Notes: generated from the sequence alone by a model not told the origin. A DNA stretch of 64,000 nt from Hanleya hanleyi (GCA_036873755.1 JAVTVY010018785.1:19349-83348), one strand, 5' to 3'. Positions 40,015 through 53,345 are shown, counted from the stretch's first letter. Numbers and translations are program-made.

Positions 40015-40851
40015 TTATCAAAGGTTTGAATAGTCTGTTTAAAACGGACGATTGATTCTCCTAAAGACAAGACTCCATTGGTAGCTAAAATGTAACTGCA
40101 CTACAATCGCATCGACAATGCATAAGCCAGCTAAACAAATTCCTATACATAACACAGCGGATATTAAATATTACTTCAAGTAGGAATGCCACAATTCGCA
40201 ACAGTAAATACTACCACAGTAGGCACGGATCATTCGTACATGTATGCACGAAATTTCATTAACACGACATTGCCTCGCATACATAATTTTTTCTGATTTT
40301 CAATATGCTATTGTCTGTGAGATGACACGATATGATAAGAACTAGATACTAACCTGAACTTCTGCGCTGTTCACGCGGATCGGATCAAACGATTGGCATA
40401 CATGGCATCAATACGGTTGTTAATATCTCGGACAGCGGCCTTGGCAGCGCTCTGTACATTCAGGGAACCTGTATCTACCTTGTTGGATGCGAGTCCAATG
40501 GGAATCTGCCGTCTGTGCTGTACATGACATATGAAAGCCGTAACCTCTCTAGTGTGCGTCCATGGCTCATCATACACTGTGACCTTACACAACTCAGTCT
40601 TCATGAAAATTCAAGCGAAACAGTCAAATGTGGTATCAAATCCAGCAGCCTTTATTTGCCGAATACAATGCACTGTATAGTATCTTGTCTACATTCACAA
40701 GACATGCTCACTACACTTGGTAAAATACTTACCGAGTTATTTGTTATGAACTTCTGATTTGAACCGTGAGATTAAATGAAGCTATCGATATTAGTTCAAG
40801 CTCACAATTATTCGAAGCGTTGACCACCTGTGTACCTGATCAAGTAAAACT

Positions 40852-40935
40852 GATTGCGTACCTTGCTTCGCCCGTGATCTGTGACTTATAGCTTACCTTG
40901 CTTCCTCCGTGCTCTGTGACTTCCAATTCCAAGAA
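40852..40935 (-). repeat. Two-copy version of the 35-bp splice-donor unit (gene B)
   Basis: The exon-2 donor of gene B at 40,896 is followed 35 bp downstream by one duplicate (GAAGCAAGGTACGC on the minus strand). This looks like the seed state of the array seen in gene A. Confidence 0.7.
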
Positions 40936-42034
40936 GTAGTTTATTCCAGACACGACCTGAGAATGACATTAAATTGTTGTAACAGTCAAACGGGTTATAA
41001 CAATATGATAGAATTTTTTGCGAGGAATTGAGGTATTGTGTCCATCAGATCCAGTGAGTATCCATTCGATCTGTTACCGGTACAATGATAGTAAATTGAG
41101 ATAATTTGCATGATGGTCAACATATCTGCGTGTAATAGGGCGTTTCCCAGATGGTCACATCCGACTGGTCCCGTTACACCTGACATCGGTGCAATCACAT
41201 TCATACAACGAAGACACACCTCCAGAAAGCGATCGATTGAAATGATCCCATGGTGGGCCTCGAAGTGCCCCCATCACAAAATAAAAAGCATATCATTTTC
41301 CTGTGGTCTGCCGCCGATTTTATTTTGTTTTCAAATATGTTAGGCCGTTTGTAATATGATTTTTCTTAAGATAAACAAAGAAGCATGCTCCACTAGAGTG
41401 AGAAATAAAATAGCTAATTCGCACAACTTCGTTTTGGTCTCGCGTAGACTCCCCAAGTCTTGCGCCTCGTGAAACTGACATGTTTGCATGTCTTAGAAAT
41501 ATTTGAATACAGATAATTTCATTGGCTCGTTTAAATGGGGCCGACATTTGACCGCATGCTTTGGGAACAACTTTCGAACTGGATTATCTCCCTCTAAATA
41601 GATGGCGCCGTGTGAAATACATGCCGAATCACAGCGAAAATCTAAGGGTAGTGCTAAGTGAAACGTGAAATGCCCTTAGCAAGCTAAGATGGAGGCGATG
41701 TGTTTACTTTAGGGTGACCTTGCTTGGCCTATATTTGATAACTTCATGAACACTGGTTAATGAGGAATTCACGTAGATGTGCTTTCTGAGATGGGATTGT
41801 GTATACTCACCTGTCTTTCAGCCTTCAGTATGTGTACAAGTTGGACATCATGTCTGGAGGGTTGGGCATTGAGAGACGTTATAGCAAATATCGCCATTGT
41901 TTGGGCATCCTGACTGTTTACATCAATGTCTTCTCGACCTCCGGGTAGCGGGGCCAGGACAACGGACAACGACAAGGCAAGGACATATGACTTCAACATA
42001 TTAAGTCGACGTTCTCGTAGGAAAGAGTTAAACA

Positions 42035-42934
42035 ATATTGTAGAATCAGGTTAGGATATCTGTATATACGGGTCAAATTACCTTCTGGTCTCCTTCCCAC
42101 AGATGACCGTTCCTTGCTGACGTATCCTATAGCGAGTCATAATGATCACTTCAATGTGTGTAATATGGCACTCTATTTTCGGACAACAAATGTCACAATT
42201 GTTAATCGTATTACATTTGTATACAAATATGGTTCTTGTTCTGATTCTCTTACATTCAATCTGTTAAAATTCAAAGACGCCAGAATTTTTCTGTATTTCC
42301 ATTTTCCTAATCTTGTTTGGAATATAATATTTTGTAGAAGTTACGTTGTTCTTGTACGATGTCCTTTGTATGGTATATATTTTGTCCCGATTCTAACAGT
42401 ATAATTTCTTTTTTCCAGTCCCAAGAAGTATTTTGCAGGTTCTTCCTCCGTTCATCTGGCCTTTGTCTTTATAATAATTCCCTCGATTTATTTTGTCTGA
42501 TAGTCTCATTTTTTAACCTCATTTATATTACGTTTATTTTTTCTTCATCAACCTGAGTAAACAAGCTTTCTATATTACTCTCTATTTTCTTCTCCTCCCG
42601 ACTTTCGTTATTTAGATTCTTTTCAACAAATTGACCGATTTCTCTCAAATTCCAGCAGATGTCGCGTATTTCAAAAGGTCAAGGTCACTGGGGCCAAACA
42701 ATCTGAAATTATTGAAAGTCGCATTTTTTGCAAGTGGATATATGAGGGGAAGACGAAGAATCCCAAAGCAAACTAGGATCAAAATTCAAGATAAAAAATT
42801 TGACCCAAAAAGCAGGAAATAATCGAATTTCAAATTACCCTTTTGAGCGGATACATCAGAGAAGATATGTCAGGTGAAATTGGCAAAGGTCAAATAGATC
42901 AAAGGTCAACATCACAAAAATGCCACCACAAAAA

Positions 42935-42966
<32 letters not shown>

Positions 42967-45265
42967 GAGGAAATGGTCGAAAAAAAATTCTATTCTATTT
43001 CTCCATTCCAAGGATGTAGATTGTGATCAAACTTTTGAAAAACCTCACGCTTTTGGCAAACAAGAAAACTATTGAGGTCGAAAGGTCAAAGGTCCAGACC
43101 ATTGGGGATAATACAATCAGGGATCCATTGAAACTCACATTTTTATGAGTGGATGCATTAGTGTGAATCGATGTGTCGGGTACCAGGACTGAGGTTCAAA
43201 GATCAACGGCGAAGGTCATTGACCACAGCAACTCTTGGAAGCCGAAAGGTTGGTAGATTTCATTTTAATGACGTAGTTCTTAGTGCCAATAGGCGCTTGT
43301 TCTATTTCCCTTCTAGTTTCTGGTTTGCCTATTATTCTCGATCTTTTTCATAGCTGACAAATATTATACCCCCTCCCTGCCTACCGATTTTAGAGCCGGT
43401 GTGGAGGCTAAGAATGTCGGGTGGTTAAGAGTGTCCGGCTATCTTCTAACCCAGCTAGGACACTATTTCCACATTGGGGACAAGTGTCCGTCCTCAGTTG
43501 CAATAGAAAAGGATAGGAGAAAGGACACTAATCACCAAGACATTCTTATCCATCACACAGGCAAGGTCTCCAGAAAAATATATCTGCTATAGTGAGTTGT
43601 AACTTCCCTGTGAATAGTTTTAATGTTTTCTCGACTGTAATGTTCATCGATTGTTATGAAGATTTATCGATTGTTCCGCTTATAACTTTATTAACCAGCT
43701 CCATATATTCCAGGTCTTCCAGGTAGCTATTCATTCTCCAATATCCTCCTTCATGTCATGAGTTCATAACTTTGCCGTTTAAAGTCATAACAGATTGATC
43801 AGTTTTGTAGCCTGGTTAAGCATCAGTGCTGCTTAAGAAAAAGTCTAAGTGAACTAGTTTCCTTAGATTTTTGCCCAATGTGTGTTTGCAGACCTGGTAA
43901 CTTACTAACAATATATTTACTTATGTTTCTTTATCATGTCTGACATTGTTTCTCTACATTTAGGTTGATTCACAGTAAAATAAAAAAGTTACTTGACAGT
44001 TTTCAGCAGAATTTATTCATAATATCACTTTCTCCTATTCCGGTTACAGCGGCCATATGGGACACAGTTTGGATATTGAGATGGCAGAAGTAAATTTTAT
44101 CCAGCACGCCAATAAATAATTCTCTTCTCGTCAGACAAAAAAGCGAACAAACGAAGTGAAGTAGGTGTGTAAAATGGGAATAACTGAAATGCATTTTCTG
44201 GAAATGGACCATCGCCTCGTGACAAATTCTGGGAAATGGACCATCGCCTCGTGACAAATTAGGGCACGGTTGTTCAATGACACTGGTATTCGTTTTCGAG
44301 TTTGTAAAACGGATACATCCAAGGCTGAAAGTGGACGTGTACTGTACAGGTCTGGTTCTGAAAAACATCCGAAATAAACATGTTAATACATTTCAAAGTA
44401 TACTCATCGAAAGGATAGAGCAAAAATTGAAAAACTGGCGCAGTAGTGGTAGCCATTATCGTTCTCTTTCGGTCTCAATTTTGAATTTATCTCAAATATG
44501 AGACTTCTTACCAAAACTTACTGGCCGTCCCAATTTTTTTTAACGTCATGTTTGAGATATATTATTAAGTATTCTCCACAAAATCATACCCTGATTACAA
44601 AACTGTTTGTTTTACACTTTTATGTATGTAAGGTATGATTTTTTTGGAGAATACCTACAAATATATCTCAGATATGACATAATCGTCCGTTGGCGTTATT
44701 TGACGCCACCTTCCCAATTCTAATTTATAATATAAAATTTGGGGATTTGCCTTCACTGAATCACTATGAATCACTATCACGGTGCAACCGGAAGTCTATT
44801 TATCTAAGGTGGCTTTCTCATATTATCGACCCCTATAGCTCACTATTAGCTCAGGATGCATGCTTCGATGATCTACTTCCCGGAGACGAATCCTTCTCGG
44901 TGACGCATCAGCCATGCTGGCTGCAAACAGTCCTAACCAGGTCACGATCCAACTCCCAGAGATGCATTGCCCGGAGACTCCTACGGTCCGAAGGCGCATC
45001 GGCTGCGGACTGTAGCTAACCCTTATTCAGTCTTATTTCCAATTGCGAGTTCTTCTTTGTACATTGATACGTGTGGGTGGCTGCACTAAGAAAATAGTAA
45101 AAGTTGTCGTATGTCGCATAGGTATGTACAATATGTATAATATCTCTCGAATAAAATTTTTTCCAGAGCCGACATTCATTATTCAAACGTCGTCCACAAG
45201 AATTTCCGCGTCACTAATATAATCGAAGTATCGTTTCTTTCCTAGCAATCCTGTTGATGACTTAC
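42035..45265. repeat. Segmental duplication between cystatin genes B and C
   Basis: Partner of 35,750-38,650 (see landmarks there). Contains an (AAC)n tract at 42,940-42,965 absent from the partner, and a direct duplication of GGAAATGGACCATCGCCTCG at 44,200-44,250. No coding frame conserved with the partner. Confidence 0.6.
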
Positions 45266-48200
45266 CAAGCCGTTTTCTTGAACAGCACACTTGGTCAGGT
45301 CAATTTTCGCTACATTTGTGCAGTTGGTCTGTCCCATGACGATTTCTAATGTGAACTCATAAACCTGCAAGAATATTCATATATGGGAAAACATATTTTC
45401 AATCCTCTCTGAATCGAAACGAATCAATACAAATGAGCATAGTTTCTCACAAAGCTTTGAAGCGATGATACAAAGAAAAGAGAATAATGCTAAAACCTCC
45501 GAACTGGACTACTAGGAAACATCATCATGGTATATAATGAAGACTATGCATAACACTGATGATATACTTGGAGTAGCAAAGCCACAATTGGCAACAATAC
45601 ATACTACCATAGAAGGAGAAGAAACATTCGTACACCCACGAAATTTCCTTAACACGACTTTGTCCCGTATACATAATTTCTTTTTCTGATGTTCATTATG
45701 TTATTGTGAACCAGATACTAACCTGAACTTCTGCGCTGTTCACGCGGATCAATCGATTGGCATACATGGCATCAATACGCTTGTTAATATCTCGTACAGC
45801 GGCCTTGGCAGCATTCTGCACATCCATGGATCCTGTGTCTAACTTGTAGGTTTTGTACCCAATGAGAATCTGTCGTCTGTGCTGTACATGACATATGAAA
45901 GCCGTAACCTCTCGAGTGTGCGTCCATGGCTCATCATACACTGTAACCTTGCACAACTCAGCCTACATGAACACATAAGCGTAACTGTATCAGATTATAG
46001 AATTTTCGGTCTTCAAGACGACAAGGGCTTGTGCGCGATCTTAGATATTATAAAGCATTGTTGACTCAGGTGATGGTGTCAATAAACCCTGATAGATTCC
46101 AGTTCGGCTTTGAGATTTTTCGAAGACTTTACATGAGACCGGATACAACAATGACGGAGTCCATGTCTGTTGAATATTAAGTCGATTTATTGTTTATTCA
46201 TTCCACCTAACTTAGAAATGATCGGCGGCATTCGGCAGGCAGACCAACACAGCTTCATTAACATCAGACCATTTGTAAATGTCTTTCAAACTGGAGATGG
46301 TACATCTATCATCGAGACATGATGGTGAATTAGTCTGCCTGTACACACCGACCATTCCTATATATACAATTCTGGTATATTACAGGGGCAAGCTAACCCG
46401 TCAAACTCTCAGCACAGTTTTGACTTCCCGCTCGGCTATCTGTCTCATTTTCCAAACATGAACATCAGATTCCGGATTACAAAGTACAATTCAATGCAAT
46501 TGCATAACCAATTTCTAAATTAAACCCATATAAAGTTTTATTATACCTCTTCAATATTCATGATGGTTTTCTGGTATTTCATTGGTCAAACTTTACCTAG
46601 CCACGGGTCAATATTTTTCAATCACTGACCCAGCTGTTTATGTGTCAGGCGGAGCGCGTGAGGTCCGGAGTCAATATTGTGATCACTGCTTACAAATACC
46701 GTCTGCCTGCAACATGGCTGACGGTGGCCGCTTCGTAGATTTGTCCGATGAAAATCTACAAGAACTGTTACAAAATAGGAACAGTAAGAACGCAAAAAAA
46801 TGTTATACAGGTGTCTATACCAATATTACGGGTCTACAGTCAAGCAAAAGATATTGATTTCGAGTCTTTCGTCAATAACGAAAGAACAACTTGGCAAATT
46901 CCTCTTCAAATTCTTTGGTGAGTTGAGAAGGATGGAGATAAATACTCCCGATCGTCGATGGTAAGCATACGTTTCGGTCTCCTAAATATTCAAGACGTAT
47001 AATAATTTGTTATATGTAATTTCTATCTGCACTGCCCGAGTAATCCATTTCATTCCCATCTCAAAACTGTAGTAACTTTACGCCGTCGATGTCACCCAAT
47101 CAAATGAGTTCACCATGACCCAAATAGGATTTATCAATGAAGTGTGTAAAGCCACTGGCTACATTGTAGCGAAAAACCCAGGGTTTGTGACGAAGAGTTC
47201 ACCTTGTCAGATTGGAAGCAGCTTTGTAGATTTATCCATGAACTATTCATAAAATTGTATCCGTGTGTCTCGTTTCCGATAACACACAGCTGCATGGCAG
47301 AAAGTATTCGCCAAACAGCGTTTTGGGAAAGGAGTAGGTCTAGTAGTACCATGTGCTAGTCTGGCGTCACAGCGATAATTCGCTGCAGTTAATAAATTCG
47401 GTATAATAAAACACTTATAAACTTGTGACGGAGTCAATATCACGAAACCTGGACCCTTGGCCATGCAGACTTGACCAAGTAGACCTGATCTCGGCCTGCG
47501 AAGGTCTGCTTGGCCAAGCCTGACCTCGGTCCAGGTTTCATGATATTGACTCCGTCACAAGTTAATAAGTGTATAATATAGCTGTTTATGTTTTACAAAA
47601 ACCTGGCCTAAAAGGTCATGAAACGGAATCTCGGGGATAGCTCAAAATCAGAATACATCATAATCAAGTTTGCACGCACACAAATTACTACAATATAAAA
47701 TTGGTGAATGAAAAATCGAACCTTACGTAATTGTATGGTGGATAAGAAATTCCATATTTCACAAGTTGTTATCGAATGCAGTACAACTTGTTCCCCGAAC
47801 TTAATGCAGTGCAGACGTTCTGATTCAGTGTACATTCACAGAGACACATTCACTACGCTTGGTAAAATGCTTGTCAACTTATTTATTATGATCTTCTGAT
47901 TTGAAAGGTGAGATTAAATCAATGTATCGATACTGGTTCACGCTCACATATTCGGAGTGTTGACCACCTGTGTCTTGCAATAGCGTGTACGTACTGATTA
48001 CTTACCTTGTTTCCTCCGTGCTCCGTGACTTCCAATAACATGTACCTACTGATTACTTACATTGCTTCCTCCGTGCTCTGTGACTTTCAATAACTTTTAC
48101 TTACTGATTACTTACCTTGCTTCCTCCGCCCTCTGTGACTTCCAATAAGATGTATCTACTGATTGCTTAACTTGCTTCCTCCGTGCTCTGTGACTTCCAA

Positions 48201-50009
48201 TAACATGTACCTACTGATTACTTACCTTGCTTCCTCCGTGCTCTGTGACTTTAAATAACTTTTACTTACTGATTACTTACCTTGCTTCCTCCGCCCCCTG
48301 TGACTTCCAATAAGATGTACCTACTGATTGCTTAACTTGCTTCCTCCGTGCTCTGTGACTTCCAATAACATGTACCTACAGATTACTTACATTGCTTCCT
48401 CCGTGCTCTGTGACTTCCAATAACACGTACCAGCAGACTGCTTACCTTGCTTCGTCCGTGCTTTGTGGCTGATTGCTTACCGTGCTTCCTCCGTGCTCTG
48501 TGACTTCCAATTCCAGAAAGTAATTTATGCCAGACACGACCTGAGGATGACATGTAAAGTTTTGAAACAGTCATACGGGATATTTGATAGAACAAATCTT
48601 GTTGAATATTTTTGTGGAATTGATGCATTGTTCATCAGATCCAGTGTTTATCCATTCAATCGCTGTAACCGATGCAGTGGTGCCCGCACACACTTGTTCC
48701 TGAAATGATACATTCAGATAATTTCCTTGCGGCGCAATATGCTGCTTTATTTGGGATTCTTAGTTGATGTTTATTTGGAGTAACCTAGCTTGGCCTATTT
48801 CAGAGCTCAAAGCGGCGGCAATTTCGTTAGTGCTATCAAATGAGGAAAATGAAGGCCATACAACGTTTGAGTCAGTTTAAGCTGGTGCTATATAGGGGCC
48901 GTGCGGATACTTCATAGTCTCCACAAGGACAACTACAATAAAAGCGCGGCTGAGAAACTAAGGCTACGTCCGAGAATCCACCGTATTCTCGGGTCTGAAT
49001 GTGAGATGCCGAGGGAAGCTTTCCTGGGGAGTCATATTGTAAAATATCGAATGAGATAATGAAGGTTTTAGGCTCATTTATATTTTGATCAGGTTATTAT
49101 ATAGAAAATCATATATATATCTCGTGTTTGGCTAATTTGTCATTTTAATATGTGCATCTACGCGTTGCAGAGAGGAGTCCCGATTAACCTCAGAGATGTT
49201 AACCAGAGGTTGAATTAGGGTCAGGTTTCCTGCATCCTGTATAAATGGAAACTTGCACTTGAATTAACTTTATCTACATGTGCAGGGTTTGCTCTGAAAT
49301 GAATATAGCTGATGTATACGGATTCGATTTGACAAATGGAAATGGTGAACTGTGTTTGACCATGGGGGCCTTTCTGAAACGGACATGATTCCCTCTCGAT
49401 TGGTTTCTCGTGATTAAATGACGTATTGAGTTGTATATGCATATAAACTGAATGGAGATAGCATTTCTTTAGACTAAAAGACCCTGTCTCCTTTGAACGC
49501 ATCGTGTTCATTGTTAGAAGTGAAATGTTTGTATACCATTTGGACTGCTGTACTATGTGATGTCTACCAACGAATAAATGCGAGTTTATTGTGAAGAAGC
49601 TTCAATCTTGTGTCAAATCTTTGAAGGCAACTTCAGAGTCGAACGAGCACTTCTGGTACAGGTTATGCAAAGACGAACCCTTCAATAAATAGAGTTTGCG
49701 AACTTCTCTGTATACTGTGAAACGTTTGCAATATGGTTGCTTTTTAGTCACCAGACATCGTCAATTTTTCTCACCTCTTGCATATCACTCCAAATCCGAG
49801 ATGAAATTAAATGTACTCACCTGTCTTTCAGCCTTCAGTATGTGTACAAGTTGGACATCATGTCTGGAGGGTTGGGCGTTGAGAGACGTTATAGCAAATC
49901 CTACCATTGTTTGGGCATCTTGACTGTTTACATCAATGTCTTCGCGACCCCCGGGTAGCAGGGCCAGGACAATGGACAACGTCAAGGCAAGGATATATGA
50001 ATTCAACAT
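45266..50009 (-). CDS. Cystatin-like secreted protein, gene C (two-domain; exons 1-4)
   Basis: The most intact paralogue. Exon 1 is 49821-50009 (signal peptide MLNSYILALTLSIVLA-type, LLPGG, helix to AERQ), exon 2 48481-48540 (VVSGINYF, ending GGST), exon 3 45723-45962 (CKVTVYDEPWTHTREV, then KAAVRDINKRIDAMYANRL) and exon 4 45266-45364 (YEFTLEIVMGQTNC and DLTKC). All introns are phase 0 with GT-AG ends. Domain 1 has the three contact elements of an inhibitory cystatin (N-terminal Gly, QVVSG, PW). Domain 2 keeps the TxC...LxxC disulfide pattern of type-2 cystatins but has QVYEF in place of QVxxG. The terminal exon is not identified. Intron 2 holds a 55-bp donor array, a hairpin element and a Crypton-like remnant on the opposite strand. 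Confidence 0.75.
46714..47002 (+). pseudogene. Crypton/KIAA1958-type tyrosine-recombinase N-terminal remnant
   Basis: From the ATG at 46714: GRFVDLSDENLQELLQNRNS followed by KNAKK, which fits the opening helix of Crypton-derived proteins (RF...DLLxxxxSKNTKK). After a stop, other frames carry AKDIDFESFV, GKFLFKFFGELRR and KYSRSSMVSIRFGLLNIQ, the order expected for the SAM-like N-terminal domain that precedes the recombinase. At least two frameshifts separate them and no catalytic core follows. It sits inside intron 2 of cystatin C in antisense orientation. Recognition is from motif memory only. Confidence 0.5.
47408..47575. mobile_element. Foldback element with ~47-bp arms
   Basis: Arms 47408-47455 and 47528-47575 pair with few mismatches (core CTTGTGACGGAGTCAATATC). 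The spacer itself contains further complementary AGACC/CTTGGCC segments. It lies in intron 2 of gene C. Confidence 0.7.
47998..48480 (-). repeat. ~8 tandem 55-bp units each containing the exon-2 splice donor (gene C intron 2)
   Basis: Each unit on the minus strand contains GGAAGTCACAGAGCACGGAG, GAAGCAAG, then GTAAGTAATCAGTAGG: more of exon 2 plus the donor. The boundaries differ from those of the 35-bp array of gene A, so the two arrays arose independently from the same exon end. Two units nearest the exon are irregular. Confidence 0.8.
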
Positions 50010-50066
50010 ATTAAATCGAGGTTCTCGTAAGTAAGAGTTACACAATATTAGGATATCTGTATACAA

Positions 50067-52489
50067 AGGTCACGCTATCGGAAACCTTCTGGTCTCTTCC
50101 CACAGAAGACCATTCCATGCTGGCGTATTGTATAGAGTGTCCTCATCGCTATGTAATTTGTTACAATAAGTGTCAATTGTGTGTCATTTTGTCACATAAA
50201 GGCCTAGTCTTTCTCGCACACTAGCATTTGCTAGGTAATGTGGATCATTTGGCGAGTTCAACCATCCAATGAACTGAATATAGAATAATAGTACAAATCC
50301 TTACCATTTGGTGAACATTGTATTAATGAATATCAACACTCACAGAAAAAGACAGTTGAAATATTGGAGTACATTATACTAGCATTAAAGCCAGTTGCAT
50401 GGATTCTATTTAATACACGTTCAAATATTCTCGATTATTTCCATGGGACAATAATTAAATACCTTTTGGCGTGTTTGTCATACAATCAGAACACATTCTT
50501 TAATAGTTTATCTAATGCAAACTGGATTACGCAACGTAAATTTACGTCATATTCAAGATAAGGTTCTATAAAATTTACCACATCATAACGGTACATTGTC
50601 ACATATCTATCCCCTCACCGCAATTTCTCTAGACACTGCGAGACGCTAGAAGTATGGCGTCGTTAACGTCACGTCTGGCGTCAAAAGGGACTAGGAATAC
50701 AGATAGATTAAATGAAGCTAGTAGTATTCTCTTTCATTATAGAAAGCTGCTTGAGACAGAGTCTGAGTGAAATGTTGGAAAATACTTATTATTATTCATA
50801 TCGTTATCTTGAATATGATGTACATCAACACATCCACCATAATTATATTCTTTAAATGACACAAACAATATTTTTCAGCCTTTGCAGATAATGTATGGTA
50901 TTCCCCGAACATCATCTGACGATCCCCATCCTAGCTCACGAAATAATTCGCTGTCTTCATATGAGCTGTATTGCTTTGTAAGAGGGTTTATTCGGTTATG
51001 TGGTATTAGTTTGTTTCATGCTAGCCATTATGTACATGTACCATTTCTCCAACTGTATCAGCATAATACCTATAGCTGATGCTGTAATGGTACACTTGTG
51101 ATGACAAATCCTAGTTAAAAGTACGTTTACCAACGTGATTTATGTATCCATGATGCCCTCTGTAGACCGAAAGTGAGACACTATTGTCCCAAATCTCACA
51201 AATGAAGCGACAATATTTATTAAATTGAAAAAACATCGATATGTTCCCAAGGGAATATTACTGCATATGTTCAAAATGCACATTCGATAATCCTCGCAAA
51301 CGCATGTTATTATGGGTTAACGAATAGATGTCTGAATTATTTTTTTTTTGAATTTCCGATACAGGGAGCTTCCAATGAAAGATATGTGTATCACAACCCA
51401 GTGCTGTCACGATTCATTGTGGGCTCTGTGTTGTCTGAATTTAATATCTTGCATATTCGAACAATTCTTTTAGGTTGGTAACTATACAAATAATGGAGTG
51501 GAATTCCAGGTAACATATGATGTTAATCGTACCTGAAAGTATGTCGGTGAACCTATTTTCTGTCTAAAATTTCCCCGTTTTTCAGGTTAAAGTATTCACT
51601 ATCTGGAGTATAGGCGAAGTTGAGCAATGTATTTCCAGTGACGAATCGCTTCTTGCATAATGGATACCGTCGAGTTTGTAGAGCCGTCTCTTTCTAGAAA
51701 TAAGTTTCGGGCAAGGTCTGATGTAATTGTACTTTAGAAATTCATGTTCAAATGAATTGCGAGGATTATCGATGTAAATTAATGGTGTAATGTTTTAAGT
51801 TGAACGGGTTAATGGTATAGTCACCATTTGAAACGCTTGTTTCCCGTCCAACTGCCCCGTGGAACGGAAAGAAATATTTTACAGGGAAGTAAGCAGTTGG
51901 CGAACCTAAGGTTTTGATATGACTGCGTTAAATAAATGAAATTAATTAAAATTATTTTAAAATTTGAATATTTGAAATTGTTCCGAAATGTAAGATTTGT
52001 CGTGTCCGTTGTTATTTAAAACTGCTCATGAAAAGCATTTTCAAAGAAGTTCATATTTAGGAGTCGACATTGACCAGTAAACTAGTTACGGTTCGCAAAT
52101 TATCTGTGTTTTATAAAATATCGCAGTTTGTCAAATTATTCACTCGGCAATCTATATATTTATTTGCAAATGACTCTTATAGTAATCGAACATTTTCAAT
52201 AATACCGTAGTATGTGTGTATGTTTTAATGTATGTCATTTTAATGGTTGTCGATTATACTAGTCCCTCGTGAAGTAACGTTTTAATGTTTCAAATGTCTT
52301 ATTTTATCTTAGTATGTGATGGATGGAACATACGGTGAAGCAACTGATGAGTATCTGTAGACCGGAACTTGACGTTACAGTAGTGGGTTCAACTTATCGA
52401 AAATATGGAAATAGTTTGGCGGATGAGCTTCCATTCAAAGCGATTCGAGCAAAAGAAATCATGCTGATGTAAGTTTTATGTAGTTGAAT
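50067..52489. other. Upstream flank of the cystatin cluster, no gene recognised
   Basis: AT-rich with no convincing frame. Contains the dispersed segment 50,870-51,000 that also lies near 20,880. Promoter elements of gene C are not obvious. Confidence 0.45.
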
Positions 52490-53345
52490 AGCTAGCGCCA
52501 GATCCGACATTCATTATTCAGCCGTCGTCCATAAGATAATTTCCGCGTCAATAATCAAAATTACAAGCGTCAGATCCGTCATTCATAATTCAGCCGTCGT
52601 CCATTAGAGAATATCCGAGTCCATATTCCAAAGACCTATTCCATATTCCATATAACAGTATTAGCACGAAATTCAAAAAGACAATCATAGTATACATAAA
52701 CATAGGCTTGTTTCCTGCAAGAGAGAAGCGGTCAACAGTTTTCAATGATGCCGGCAAGACATCATGATGTTCCAAAAATATCAAATCCGTATCGCTGATC
52801 ACTATTCTTGATCCATAAGATTCGTTGCAAAGTGGTCATCCAAAGAATGATGTATCTCAGTCACGCTTTGATTGTGACTGTTCATATGAGTCCCATGAGG
52901 ATCTTGAAGTACATGGCTTCATACGGCCCCTAGCCCACAAGTTACGAAACGGAACGCCATAGATCTTGCACGCTACGCTCGTATTTTGCTATCAGCATGC
53001 GATATGTATCGCCAAATTTGAGAAACTTTGAGTGAAGGCGCTTGGTGGTGTAGCCCTGTTTTATAAGTTTCTGCAACAATGTTTTGTGACGTTGATTAAA
53101 ATCGTCACATTTAACACAGGATCTAGCAAATGCTACTAAGCGTGATATGTATGCGCCATATGCAGGTCCCACTGGAATATTACTGTCCAGAAAGGGATAG
53201 TTTACGATGTCGAAATTGTAATCATCTCTTTTTCATACAGACGACGAGAGAGAAGGCCCGCTTCATTTTTATAGAGATATAGGTCTAAATACGATGTGCA
53301 TGTAGGGTTATCTGTAGTTTTCTTCAAATCCAGTGAACACCTATT
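52490..53345 (-). mobile_element. Penelope-like retroelement, minus-strand copy
   Basis: Covers the 3' UTR and the end of the RT ORF (frame 52,942-53,172, GPAYGAYISRLVAF to KYERSVQDLW). The upstream RT part is frameshifted near 53,225. The terminal about 70 bp is present twice in tandem (52,495-52,563 and 52,563-52,630). Its 5' side faces the plus-strand copy that begins near 53,760. Confidence 0.8.

Larger units (their letters stand above)
38654..41999 (-). pseudogene. Cystatin-like gene B, exon 3 frameshifted
   Basis: Same architecture as gene A. Exon 1 is 41811-41999 (signal peptide, PLPGG, AERQ), exon 2 40897-40956 (VVSGINYF), exon 3 40354-40598 (DEPWTHTREV, then the start of domain 2) and exon 4 38654-38752 (YEYRLEIVMGQTNC). 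Exon 3 is 245 bp instead of the 240 bp in A and C because GGATC is tandemly duplicated near 40,376. The frame then hits a stop after ANRLIRSA, within the last quarter of exon 3. Domain 1 with both inhibitory loops would still be made, so the product may be a one-domain cystatin rather than nothing. Intron 1 is only about 0.85 kb, the likely ancestral state. Confidence 0.7.

Noticed and set aside
44990..45095. Candidate terminal exon of cystatin C after an acceptor near 45,090
   Set aside because: Short frames exist in A, B and C but disagree in phase, acceptor and length and lack the expected PW motif, so I left it out.
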